A stretch of 64,000 bases of DNA, from the NCBI RefSeq assembly GCF_023516455.1, contig NZ_JAMGBA010000002.1, forward strand, positions 644,501-708,500. The letters run 5' to 3'. Numbering within the stretch: the first letter of the stretch is position 1; every line of letters starts with the position of its first letter. The stretch is from Sphingomonas caseinilytica. GTDB taxonomy: Bacteria > Pseudomonadota > Alphaproteobacteria > Sphingomonadales > Sphingomonadaceae. Made by a program: the position numbers and the translations under genes. Positions 17,463-25,129 of this stretch are shown one piece after another. The notes beneath the pieces are model-generated. The model ran no database searches. It saw only the letters and a list, made by a program, of their open reading frames with translations, and was not told the DNA's origin.

Positions 17463-18620
17463 CTAAAGGCTAGCCATCTTCGCCGCTCCCGCCTCGACGG
17501 CGGCCAGCAAGCTTTCCTGGGTGAGGAAAGAGTACCTTTCGCTACTTTTCAGGTCGCGATGTCCGAGTAACTTGGACACCATGAAGAGCGAGGCGCCTGA
17601 GTTCACCAACCCGGAAGCGCAATGATGCCGGAGATCGTGAACCCGCAGGCCAGGTAAATGCGCCTCTCTCCTGGCCGTCTGCCAGGCTCTCTTAATGCTC
17701 ACAAAAGGCTTTCGCGTCTCTGGGTTCGGGACAAGGTAAGGACAGCCCTCGAACCGCTGCAGGGCCTTGATGACTGTGACCGCGGCACTGGCGAGCGGCA
17801 CGTGTCGTCCCTCACCATTTTTGGAGATCAAGATGTGCCAGGTCCTGCGCTCGAGATCGAATTGCTCCCAACGGCTGTGCAGCAGCTCGGACACGCGGGC
17901 GCCGGTCAGCATAAGCAAATGGATAATGGGCCTTAGCTGCGGGTTGGGTGAGCGTCCCGCGGCGACGAGGAGCCGCTCGACCTCGTCTGTCGACAGGTAC
18001 CGGCTTCTTCGGTTGTCGAAGGCGGGTCTGCGAACGGCTCGGACTGGGTTGCTTTCCCCGCCCGGCAGTTGCCACTCCCCAGCAAGTGCGAAGCTCTTGC
18101 CCATGACGACACGGATTTTCTCTGCCGTCGCCGGCTTGAGGCCTTCGGCCGCCGCCTTCTCAGCCAGCCATTTCGCGATGTCTTGAGATTTGATCTCGTC
18201 GAGCCGCATCCGGCCCCAACGTGGCAACAGGTGCTTTCGGATGATGCCCTCGGTGCTCCACCACGACCGTTGGTAGGTCTTCGCGTGGGCGATGTGCTGC
18301 TCCGCGAGCGAACCGTAAGTCGGAACGGCGCGCTTTGTCCGTTTGGTGGCCAGGGGATCGCCGCCTAGGACGACTTCGGAGCGCAGGCGCTTGGCGGCCT
18401 TCTGGGCCTCGGCGAACGTCGCGTCATTGAAGCCGGCGATGCGGCTCTGACGCTGGCGGCCCGACTGATCGAAGTAGCGGAGGTAGTATGTTTTCCCGCC
18501 GCTCCCGCGGACCTCCAGCACGAAGCCGGTTGTGATCGTATCCCAGTAATCGATCTTACGCTTGCCAGCTGGGCACGCGGCCGTGAGGCAGAAGGTGGCA
18601 TCGAGTTTAACTTTCGGCAT
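17463..18620 (-). CDS. Tyrosine-type site-specific integrase (P4-like)
   Basis: A 385-residue phage integrase. The N-terminal DUF4102-like domain (about 1-95: DTITTGFVLEVRGSGGKTYYLRYFDQSGRQRQSRIAG) and SAM-like core-binding domain (about 100-190) precede the catalytic domain with Arg242 (TGARVSELLHSRW), HDLRH at 328-332, His354 (LLGHRDLKSSERYS) and the nucleophile Tyr363. All catalytic residues are intact, so it may be active. The start follows AAGGAGA; an upstream frame to 18785 adds an unlikely N-terminus. P4-like integrases often target tRNA 3' ends, yet this one lies 9-12 kb from any tRNA-like sequence in the window. Whether it uses the tRNA-Thr site or the tRNA fragment at 25053 is unknown. 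Confidence 0.92.
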   Translation of the reverse strand: MPKVKLDATFCLTAACPAGKRKIDYWDTITTGFVLEVRGSGGKTYYLRYFDQSGRQRQSRIAGFNDATFAEAQKAAKRLRSEVVLGGDPLATKRTKRAVPTYGSLAEQHIAHAKTYQRSWWSTEGIIRKHLLPRWGRMRLDEIKSQDIAKWLAEKAAAEGLKPATAEKIRVVMGKSFALAGEWQLPGGESNPVRAVRRPAFDNRRSRYLSTDEVERLLVAAGRSPNPQLRPIIHLLMLTGARVSELLHSRWEQFDLERRTWHILISKNGEGRHVPLASAAVTVIKALQRFEGCPYLVPNPETRKPFVSIKRAWQTARREAHLPGLRVHDLRHHCASGLVNSGASLFMVSKLLGHRDLKSSERYSFLTQESLLAAVEAGAAKMASL

Positions 18621-18792
18621 GGGTAGTCTCCTTGAATCAGTTGACGGATGCCGCTCGCGCCAAGGCGAGCGACGGGTCCTGTTCGGTTGATGTGAAGTGA
18701 TGCCCGGCGCGGGCAGGTGGGCAGTTTTTGGGCAACGCAAAACGGAAAGCCGTTGCGTTTCAAGGCAGTAGCCACCGGTAGACACCGAGGGC

Positions 18793-18887
18793 GGTGGGGG
18801 GAGGTGGCACCGGTCTCGCCGAATTTCCGGCCGCTGTCCGCATCCTCGCGGCCCGATTTCGGCACCAACTGCTACCCTCCCCCCACC
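18793..18887. repeat. Inverted G-rich 12-mers beside the vapE-like gene
   Basis: GGTGGGGGGAGG at 18793-18804 faces its exact reverse complement at 18876-18887, just past the vapE-like stop. A third copy, in the same orientation as the second, lies at 20172-20183 near the start of that gene. Role unknown. Confidence 0.55.
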
Positions 18888-18893
18888 AGGAGG

Positions 18894-20204
18894 TTATTCA
18901 GGCTCGTCGAATTCAGCGGGATTGAATTGATTACGGAATTGAGATTTGAGCGGTATCCGCCACTTGTCACGCCCCTGGATGCGCTTGGGTGCGCCCAGGT
19001 AATCCCGGAGTACTGCTGCGCATTCCTTGCACTCCGTGTTGGTCGGTCGCTCGACCCCCAGCACAACGAGCAGTTGCCGCGGGATCATGGCTGGTAGATT
19101 GCCGTCCCTCGCACGGTCCAGGTCAAGCGCATCAAGAACCAAGTCCGCGACGGCGCTCACCGTTCGATGCGCGCGGTTTTCATAGTCAAGCGATGCCTCT
19201 TCATGGTCGTCGAGCCACCACTCTGCGCCCGCGTGCAACTCTTCGGCCAGTTGCGCGAACAGCTGTTGCGTGTCGACGGTGTGCCCGTGGTCAACATTGA
19301 TGACAGGCAAGACCCAGAAGCGCGAATTGCCCGTATCATCGGATAGGAAGTTTGCATGGTTTACCGTCGCCCCAAAGACGGTGCGGCGGGGAATCTCTGA
19401 CTCAGTGCGCGCATAAGGCCGACGCACCTTGTCGGATTCACGGGTCAGCACCCCTTTGATGCGCGCCACGTCCCTTTTCATGGCGCTGTCCAGCTCGCCA
19501 ATCTCGCAAATCCAGCAGCTGATGGCGCCTAGGATCGAGTCCTTGTCATGGGCGTCCATGTGATGATCGATCTTGATTGCCCAGGATTGCAGTTCAGGCG
19601 GAACGAGGGCTCGAAACCAGCTGGTTTTCCCAATGCCTTGCGGACCCTGGAGCGTCAGTACGCCACGGGATCGGAAGCCCGGCACTAAGGCCGCGGCAAC
19701 CGCACTGAGCAGCCACTTTCGAACAAGAATCTCTTTGAGGTGTCGGCAGCCGTGCTCGGCTAGTTCCAAGGTCGCGTAAATTTCGGGCAGGCGGTTCTTG
19801 CCGTCCCACGGCTTGCTTAGAATCCACTCTTCAATCGCGTTGTAAGGCTCACCGTTTGCAATCGTGTCTAGAAACAATTCCAAGTCGCCACGCGGAAGAC
19901 CATTGAGCGCTGCCAGGCTGAGGATCTGAGCCACCGCAGCACTGTCCGCATTATCGACAAGACCTTGCTCAAACCGCTCTGATTTGACGTGCAGTCGCTT
20001 GCGAATGACATCGTAGCGAACCCTGATGCCGTACTCGGTCAGCAAGTGTTTCAAGTTTTCAATTGTTAGTGGGCGTTGACCGTTTCGAACGAGGTGGGGG
20101 AAGGAGAGCGGATCGAGTGCATCCGGATTCTTCCAGTTAGAGCGATCAGGATTTGAGCGCTTTGCTGGCTCCCTCCCCCCACCGGCTTCGTCTTCATTTT
20201 CCAT
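18894..20204 (-). CDS. VapE/VirE-like P-loop protein of an integrated element
   Basis: A 436-residue protein resembling virulence-associated protein E, a primase/helicase-like replication ATPase of phages and satellites. A Walker A motif, GPQGIGKTS, is at about residues 187-195; the downstream ICEIGELDSAMKRDVARIKGVLTRESDKVRRPYARTESEIPRR block includes an acidic Walker B-like stretch and is typical of the family, as is FGATVNHANFLSDDTGNSRFWVLP. It may replicate the mobile element that also carries the adjacent integrase. The ATG at 20204 is chosen because a perfect palindrome occupies the region just upstream; a frame to 20300 is also open. Neither start has a clear ribosome-binding site, so the N-terminus is uncertain. 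Confidence 0.82.
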   Translation of the reverse strand: MENEDEAGGGREPAKRSNPDRSNWKNPDALDPLSFPHLVRNGQRPLTIENLKHLLTEYGIRVRYDVIRKRLHVKSERFEQGLVDNADSAAVAQILSLAALNGLPRGDLELFLDTIANGEPYNAIEEWILSKPWDGKNRLPEIYATLELAEHGCRHLKEILVRKWLLSAVAAALVPGFRSRGVLTLQGPQGIGKTSWFRALVPPELQSWAIKIDHHMDAHDKDSILGAISCWICEIGELDSAMKRDVARIKGVLTRESDKVRRPYARTESEIPRRTVFGATVNHANFLSDDTGNSRFWVLPVINVDHGHTVDTQQLFAQLAEELHAGAEWWLDDHEEASLDYENRAHRTVSAVADLVLDALDLDRARDGNLPAMIPRQLLVVLGVERPTNTECKECAAVLRDYLGAPKRIQGRDKWRIPLKSQFRNQFNPAEFDEPE

Positions 20205-20222
20205 GGTATTGCATTCTTTTTT

Positions 20223-20235
20223 CGCCAATTTGGCG
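20223..20235. promoter_or_regulatory. Palindrome upstream of the vapE-like gene
   Basis: CGCCAA-T-TTGGCG, flanked by TTC and GGAA, forms a 13-bp perfect palindrome 18 nt before the chosen ATG. Candidate operator of an element repressor. Confidence 0.4.
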
Positions 20236-20375
20236 GAAGAGCGGCGGGATCCGCTCGGATCGGAAAGCAAGTTGGGAAGACTGTTCTTCAGGACGCCCAT
20301 TTGGAACGCGTCACCTTGATCGCATAGTAAACGCGTACTGTGTGGTCAAGAACTAGGTGGCTATTCAGACCCCGT

Positions 20376-20999
20376 TTACTTAACTCTGACCAATACGTTG
20401 ATCTCAACGTAGCCAAGCGCTTCCAGGGGTATTTCTACGTTACTTCTAATGCTTCGAATCGCGTTCTCCTTTGCGGCCTGGACAATCGTTGCGCCCTGAG
20501 CCTGCTTGATGAAGGCTCGGCGAGCGGTCAGGTAGTTCGCCCTGGCCAGCTCATCGACCTGATCCTGGTCGAAGGTCAGCAATCCACCGTTGATGGTTCG
20601 CGCCGCCTCGGGCTGGAACGCAACATCACCGAGGACGAGGGGCGGCAGCATGACGGTGAGCAGCTGTCTCCTCTCGTCGTAAATTACATCCTCCACGGTC
20701 AGTCTTGATAGGTCGACGAAGTAGCCGACTTGGGCAGGGATGATCAGATCCTGCCGGCCGGTAAGGAACCACAGCTTCGCTCGCTCAACGCTGACTGCCG
20801 CTGATCCCTTGTAGGTGTAGACCAGCAGCTTGTTCTCGGCCCGCAAGCTCTCGACGGTTACGGCCAGTACGCGCCGTGTATCAGTCGTGAAGAAGCCCGC
20901 GCTTTTGACTTCAGTTTCGAGCAACTCGCGCGGGGCAATCGAGAAGCCGAACAGGCCGGCCGCGAGATGAGTGACGACCAGGAGTTTCCAGTGTTGCAT
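20376..20999 (-). CDS. DUF4230-like protein
   Basis: A 207-residue protein with one N-terminal hydrophobic segment (about 5-25, signal anchor or signal peptide) followed by a globular region: YKGSAAVSVERAKLWFLTGRQDLIIPAQVGYFVDLSRLTVEDVIYDERRQLLTVMLPPLVLG, matching my memory of DUF4230 proteins. The conserved pattern of a membrane-tethered domain that binds or senses something is known, the role is not. The start at 20999 follows GGGAG; the longer frame up to 21323 is a Ser-rich shadow of the next gene. The neighbour at 21010 is on the same strand, 10 bp away, so both are probably co-transcribed. Confidence 0.7.
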   Translation of the reverse strand: MQHWKLLVVTHLAAGLFGFSIAPRELLETEVKSAGFFTTDTRRVLAVTVESLRAENKLLVYTYKGSAAVSVERAKLWFLTGRQDLIIPAQVGYFVDLSRLTVEDVIYDERRQLLTVMLPPLVLGDVAFQPEAARTINGGLLTFDQDQVDELARANYLTARRAFIKQAQGATIVQAAKENAIRSIRSNVEIPLEALGYVEINVLVRVK

Positions 21000-21009
21000 G
21001 GCGTGCTCC

Positions 21010-21402
21010 CTAGTCGGCGTAGGCTTGACACAAGCGCAACAACTCGGGGTCGATGCCTGGCTCGTTCGGGACGAAGACGACATGGCCGTATCCGCTGTCG
21101 TCCATGATGAACACGAACTCGAAGCAGTGGCCGTGGTTGGCGATCCACTCCCAGCCTGGGCTGAACTCGGGATCCCCGAACAACCGGCCGTCGACCGGAT
21201 TGCGGAAGACCGAGAAGCCCAGTTCGCGTTCGAGTGAGTCCCGGCCGTCGCCGGGCTCAACAACGACGAACCGTGCGATCTCTGACAGGTCTTCGAACTC
21301 GGCGAGCTGGTCCCGGCGCTCAATCAGAAGCTGCTTCAGTCTAATGTCGAGTGGCGATGTAAGGACGCGCGAAAGCGACGCCCAATCCTGGACTGTGATC
21401 AT
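21010..21402 (-). CDS. Hypothetical protein
   Basis: A 130-residue soluble, acidic protein beginning MITVQDWASL. Trp- and Phe-rich stretches (GWEWIANHGHCFEFVFIMDDSGYGHVVFVPNEPGIDPELLRLCQAYA) suggest a compact alpha/beta domain, somewhat like small immunity or SMI1-type proteins, but I see no decisive motif. It is directly upstream of the DUF4230-like gene on the same strand and probably transcribed with it. The surrounding sequence is mobile-element debris. Function unknown. Confidence 0.65.
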   Translation of the reverse strand: MITVQDWASLSRVLTSPLDIRLKQLLIERRDQLAEFEDLSEIARFVVVEPGDGRDSLERELGFSVFRNPVDGRLFGDPEFSPGWEWIANHGHCFEFVFIMDDSGYGHVVFVPNEPGIDPELLRLCQAYAD

Positions 21403-21499
21403 ATCTATTTCCTGAGTTGAATGGCCCCGAAAGGGGGAAGCTCAGGCGAGCTCCTTATAAGATGCTCGATTTTGCGCGTTTTCTGACGGAGCAGCGGAA

Positions 21500-21755
21500 T
21501 CATAATCTGATGCTCGCGAAACTCTCTGCCGTCGATGTGCGTAGACGGGGCACCGAAGTTCTCGCTGCACGCCTTGCTCCATGCTGCGGCATCGCTCTTC
21601 ATCGAACAGGGTTGGTCACCAAAGAAGATTCAGAGGATGCTGGGGCATTCTCCATAACGAAGACCTATGACGTGTATGGTCATCTGTTCCACGATCCTGC
21701 GAAGGATGTTGATCTCATGGGAGAGACGGAGCGGGGATTGCTTGCGGCCGCCTAA
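21500..21755 (+). pseudogene. Degraded second tyrosine integrase, C-terminal remnant
   Basis: In one frame, from about 21500 to 21650, the sequence reads LPSMCVDGAPKFSLHALLH and on through AAASLFIEQGWSPKKIQRMLGHS; in the next frame it continues SITKTYDVYGHLFHDPAKDVDLMG and GLLAAA. Together these are the end of a tyrosine recombinase, split by a one-base deletion near 21650. The conserved HxxRH is HALLH, so a catalytic Arg has also been lost. The upstream two thirds are missing. A 112-residue open frame at 21417-21755 reads only the last part correctly. It differs in type from the intact integrase at 17463 and faces the other way, so a separate element once integrated here. Confidence 0.8.
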
Positions 21756-21801
21756 CTGAACAAAGTGGAGCGGGTGAGGCGACGCCAAGGAAGGCATAAC
21801 A

Positions 21802-22866
21802 GTGCGCGTTGAAGATGCTCGTGCCTTTGTTGAGGAGAAGGTGCTCTCGCCGGCACTGAACAGTCCTGGCGTGGCTGGCAAAGTCCGTGCGACCATCCAA
21901 AACACTCGATCCTGGCTTCCGCGCTTCGATCGGATCGGCGATCTCGTTGCTTACATGGACCGCTTCGAAGGCACGGCGGAAACCGAAGTCTACAAAGGCT
22001 TGAAGTCCGCGGGCCTGCTTACGTTCGAAGACATCCACGACGAATTCATGGCTACTTTTGGTAAGTTCGCATCGGAGCGAACGAGGCTAGACGACTTCGT
22101 GGTTGGTGAGCGCTACACGGGCAGCCAGCTGGTTATCTTCGCAGAACTCTATGACAACCGTAGCGGGGGCATTCTGCTGATAGGTGACCCGCCGCGGCCA
22201 CAGGCGGTCTTTGTGAAGGCAACGTTCACAGGCGGTAAGTATCCGAACACTTGGCTCTCCGAACCCGACCGGCTGAAATATTACCTGAAATCTCGCAGCG
22301 GTGTTTTCAACGAGTCCTACGTGGAGAACGCAGCGATAATCAGAAATCCTGATGTCCCTGTCTTTGTTTTCCATCGGACTGAAGAGAGGCAACCGTTCAC
22401 CTTTGCTGGGCAGTTTACGAGTGAGCGGGTCGTCAGTGAGGCTGACGGGTCGAAGTGGTTCGAGCTTGTGCGCTCCTCGATGATTTCGCCGACCAATCGC
22501 GTGGACGAGGGTGAGCTAAGACGCACCTTCGCTCAGAGGGTTGCAGTTGCTGAGAAGACGTCGAGAGAAGCGCGATTGGAGCGCTTGAAGAGGGCTCTTA
22601 AGCACCCGCCGCGAGTGACGACCACCGCCACTGCTTACATCCGCAATCCCGATGTCGTTGCGGAGGTGCTGTATCGAAGCAACGGCACATGTGAAGGATG
22701 CGGTTCCAACGCACCATTCGAGCGAAACTCAGATGGCTCACCGTATCTAGAGGTGCATCACAAAAAGCATCTCTCAGAGGGCGGTGAAGACACGGTCGAG
22801 AACGCCGTCGCCATCTGTCCGAACTGTCACCGACGCGAACATTTCGGTCCGCGTAATTGGCAGTAA
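21802..22866 (+). CDS. HNH endonuclease, McrA-like
   Basis: A 354-residue protein. The C-terminus (about 290-350) has a zinc-binding HNH nuclease: CEGCG, then LEVHHKKHLSEGGEDTVENAVAICPNCHRREHFG, containing the catalytic HH, the Asn and the second Cys pair. The N-terminal 250 residues, with DFVVGERYTGSQLVIFAELYDNRSGGILLIGDPP, look like a DNA- or modified-base-recognition domain, as in modification-dependent McrA-type enzymes. No methyltransferase gene is nearby, which fits a restriction enzyme that attacks modified DNA. The start is a GTG after AAGGCA. It is 47 bp after the dead integrase and faces the RES gene. Defence role is inference. Confidence 0.82.
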   Translation: MRVEDARAFVEEKVLSPALNSPGVAGKVRATIQNTRSWLPRFDRIGDLVAYMDRFEGTAETEVYKGLKSAGLLTFEDIHDEFMATFGKFASERTRLDDFVVGERYTGSQLVIFAELYDNRSGGILLIGDPPRPQAVFVKATFTGGKYPNTWLSEPDRLKYYLKSRSGVFNESYVENAAIIRNPDVPVFVFHRTEERQPFTFAGQFTSERVVSEADGSKWFELVRSSMISPTNRVDEGELRRTFAQRVAVAEKTSREARLERLKRALKHPPRVTTTATAYIRNPDVVAEVLYRSNGTCEGCGSNAPFERNSDGSPYLEVHHKKHLSEGGEDTVENAVAICPNCHRREHFGPRNWQ

Positions 22867-22883
22867 CGGTCGAAACCGACCAA

Positions 22884-24104
22884 TTATGGAGCGTCTGGCG
22901 CGCTCATCCTGAAGTGTTCAACTGCAACGAGTTGCAGCATTTCAGTGTCTTCGCCAGTAGGCTCCCCGTCGATGCACTGTTCGTTCTCGCAGAACAGCAC
23001 GAAGGCGTTTTCGCCGACTGCCCTTGAGCTTCGGTAGGCTATGCCATCGAGCCGCTGGTCCTCGATTTCGAAGACCCGCCGAAAGTATTCGGTGACAATC
23101 TGGGTCGGCACATACTCGACATGCTCCCTGCCGTCTCGTTCGATCGGCTTTGAAATGTCCTGGGCGAATGCATGGAGAAACCTCAGCGCGTGAACGAGGT
23201 AGTTCCGGTCTTCGTCGTAAATGCTCGGTATGTCAGGGAGATTCGCCAAGTCGAGGATGCGCAGGTCCCTGACCGGCTTAAAGGTGCCCGCAGAGACGAT
23301 CGGATTTTCGCTGATGTCCGGGTCGAATGTCTCCGCTAGTGCAGCCTGGATATTGAAGGCGCCATAGAACATGGGAACACCAGCCGGGCTCATCCGGTTA
23401 GACCGACTAGCAAATTCCGCAAGAGGCGAACCGAGCGTGGATGCGGTGGCGTGCTCATTCTCTGCGTCAAGCCTCACTCGGATCAATCTCTGGTCCGTCG
23501 TGATCGAGCTAATCAAACCATAATCGCCGAGCTTGCGAACGATGACGTCCGCAATAGTGTCCAGCATAGCGTGAGGCTTGATATCGGGACCAAAGTCGTG
23601 GTCCTCGGGTTCCGGCCGGAGAAAGAAGAACCGCGAGTGATGCTTGATCAGCTCTGTGAAGCGGTCCCAGCCGTCGCCAAGTCGGTCTCCCTCCGTGCCA
23701 ACATAGAAGTCGCGTGCCACCCAGCCGTTATCATCGATTGCATCGACAAGCGCTTCGACAACAGCTTCATTTTCGCTGACGCCGAGATCCCAGACTACCT
23801 CTGAATTATCACTGATGGACGCCTGGTAGCCCCCCTCGGCCGACACATACATGATGCCCTCGTCGTCGGGGTGGTTCCAGTAAAAGCGGACCCCATTCAT
23901 CACCTGTCCGAGGAATGCTTCGAAACTGGCCGCTATTGGGTTGTTAGCCTTGGCATCGCAGAAACTGCAGGTGTTGCTGGACGCTTCGTCCTCGATCCAC
24001 TGTTTCAACCAGTCATCGGAGACACAATTAGAGCAGATGTATCCTTCGGGGCGACCGTAGCCACGCTCCATCTCTTCCAACCACATCTGCTTGACGATGC
24101 CCAT
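22884..24104 (-). CDS. RES-domain protein with N-terminal HEPN/RES-N1-like region
   Basis: A 406-residue protein. Near the N-terminus two Cys pairs (CSNC and CSFC, about 25-51) form a probable zinc ribbon inside a HEPN/RES N-terminal region (about 15-140). The C-terminal RES domain (about 210-390) shows RMSPAGVPMFYGAFNIQAALAETF and the later EYVPTQIVTEYFRRVF. RES domains break down NAD+; in toxin-antitoxin pairs the toxin stops growth. This longer two-domain form lacks an adjacent Xre-type antitoxin, so it may be an autonomous effector, for instance in abortive infection. The start at 24104 has GGAG at the right distance; an earlier ATG directly abuts it. It converges on the HNH nuclease gene with a 17-bp gap. 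Confidence 0.8.
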   Translation of the reverse strand: MGIVKQMWLEEMERGYGRPEGYICSNCVSDDWLKQWIEDEASSNTCSFCDAKANNPIAASFEAFLGQVMNGVRFYWNHPDDEGIMYVSAEGGYQASISDNSEVVWDLGVSENEAVVEALVDAIDDNGWVARDFYVGTEGDRLGDGWDRFTELIKHHSRFFFLRPEPEDHDFGPDIKPHAMLDTIADVIVRKLGDYGLISSITTDQRLIRVRLDAENEHATASTLGSPLAEFASRSNRMSPAGVPMFYGAFNIQAALAETFDPDISENPIVSAGTFKPVRDLRILDLANLPDIPSIYDEDRNYLVHALRFLHAFAQDISKPIERDGREHVEYVPTQIVTEYFRRVFEIEDQRLDGIAYRSSRAVGENAFVLFCENEQCIDGEPTGEDTEMLQLVAVEHFRMSAPDAP

Positions 24105-24213
24105 CGTCATCTCCGTTAGTAACCCGAATGGCACTCACGTAGAGAACAGAGCGAGCATATCAACATCGGCCGCCTGACCGCGTCGATGCGGAGCGACGTC
24201 AATGTAGACGCGT

Positions 24214-24978
24214 CTACGTCGGCTCAAGCGGGTAAATCTCGTGGACGAACATCAACTGATCGGCGTTGTCGAGTTCCGCACGCACCATCACGCGCGCGTG
24301 GTAAACAAGCGGGAGGGGGTATTCGTTTGATATCTTCGCGGCGAATGTCCCACCTCCCTCGAGACGAAATACCTCGTAATCGACAGCGTCGCTTTCGATG
24401 AATTCGCCCAGATAATTGCGCGCGCCGCGCTTATCGCCAAGATTGGAGAAATCTTTTCTGCCCAGAGGCTCGCGACCAGCGGGAACCTCCTTTGCGTGAT
24501 CGGGTATCAACGTTTGGCTGAAGCCGCTCATGAATCGGGTGTCTACCGGCGCACGATCTCCACTCTTCCGCTTTTGTTCAACCGTCGTGATCGCCGGCAT
24601 TTCGTTCGAAGTTATCGTTACGGTCTTATCTTTCGTCACGATGGTGGCAGAGACCACACTGCTGTCGATGCTCATTGTTGCGACGGCTTCTGCGAGCCTG
24701 CCGCGTGGCTGCGTAAGCCGGTCAGAGATGTCCAAGCCAAGAGTAGCTATACTCGCAGCACCTCCGAGAGCTCCTAACCCCACGGCGATTTTGCCCCAAA
24801 GGCTACCCACGCCAAGCTCAATGACGCGAACCTCCGCGTCCGGTCCGAAGTGCCTCTTCAACCTGGCGATTCGCTCGAGTTCGGCCAGGAAGACTCCAAC
24901 TGGAGCGGGCGCGATGACGTCATTCGTCTCGAAGTAGAACCCGAGCTCGTTGTCGGCCAATATGACAGGAGTATGCAT
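24214..24978 (-). CDS. Hypothetical protein with Gly/Ala-rich hydrophobic segment
   Basis: The reading frame is open from 25209, but it first crosses the neighbouring gene and a tRNA fragment, so I take the ATG at 24978 (254 residues). No Shine-Dalgarno is visible there, so a start further upstream, or 5' truncation by the tRNA-fragment junction, is possible. Visible features are a hydrophobic stretch GKIAVGLGALGGAASIATLGLDI (about 55-77), which could be a membrane segment, a Thr/Ser-rich middle and an acidic C-terminal beta-rich part (EYPLPLVYHARVMVRAELDNADQLMFVHEIYP). I do not recognise the family. It follows the 562-residue gene on the same strand. Confidence 0.55.
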   Translation of the reverse strand: MHTPVILADNELGFYFETNDVIAPAPVGVFLAELERIARLKRHFGPDAEVRVIELGVGSLWGKIAVGLGALGGAASIATLGLDISDRLTQPRGRLAEAVATMSIDSSVVSATIVTKDKTVTITSNEMPAITTVEQKRKSGDRAPVDTRFMSGFSQTLIPDHAKEVPAGREPLGRKDFSNLGDKRGARNYLGEFIESDAVDYEVFRLEGGGTFAAKISNEYPLPLVYHARVMVRAELDNADQLMFVHEIYPLEPT

Positions 24979-25052
24979 CAGGAGGAAATGGCCGGATCTG
25001 AAGCGCTTTGCAATTTCAGCTCGAAAGCGAGCAAAGCTACGGTTCCGTTGGA

Positions 25053-25097
25053 ATGATAATCCGCGTGTCGGGGGTTCAAGTCGCTCCTCCGCTACCA
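25053..25097 (+). repeat. tRNA 3'-end fragment, a second kind of attachment-like remnant
   Basis: About 45 nt resembling the 3' half of a tRNA: an anticodon-arm 3' side (ATAATCCGCG), a T-arm GGGGG-TTCAAGT-CGCTC with one mismatch, acceptor strand CTCCGCT, A and CCA. The 5' half is absent. It is unlike the tRNA-Thr repeats, so it points to another element that used a different tRNA. I cannot name the tRNA with certainty. Confidence 0.65.
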
Positions 25098-25129
25098 ACG
25101 TCTCAAGGATTTTATAGCGACTCAGACAC

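Noticed and set aside
21000-21323. Ser-rich N-terminal extension of the DUF4230-like frame
   Set aside because: Wrong-frame reading of the hypothetical gene at 21010-21402.
22884-24104. RES protein as a classic toxin-antitoxin pair
   Set aside because: No adjacent antitoxin gene; the protein is longer than typical RES toxins.
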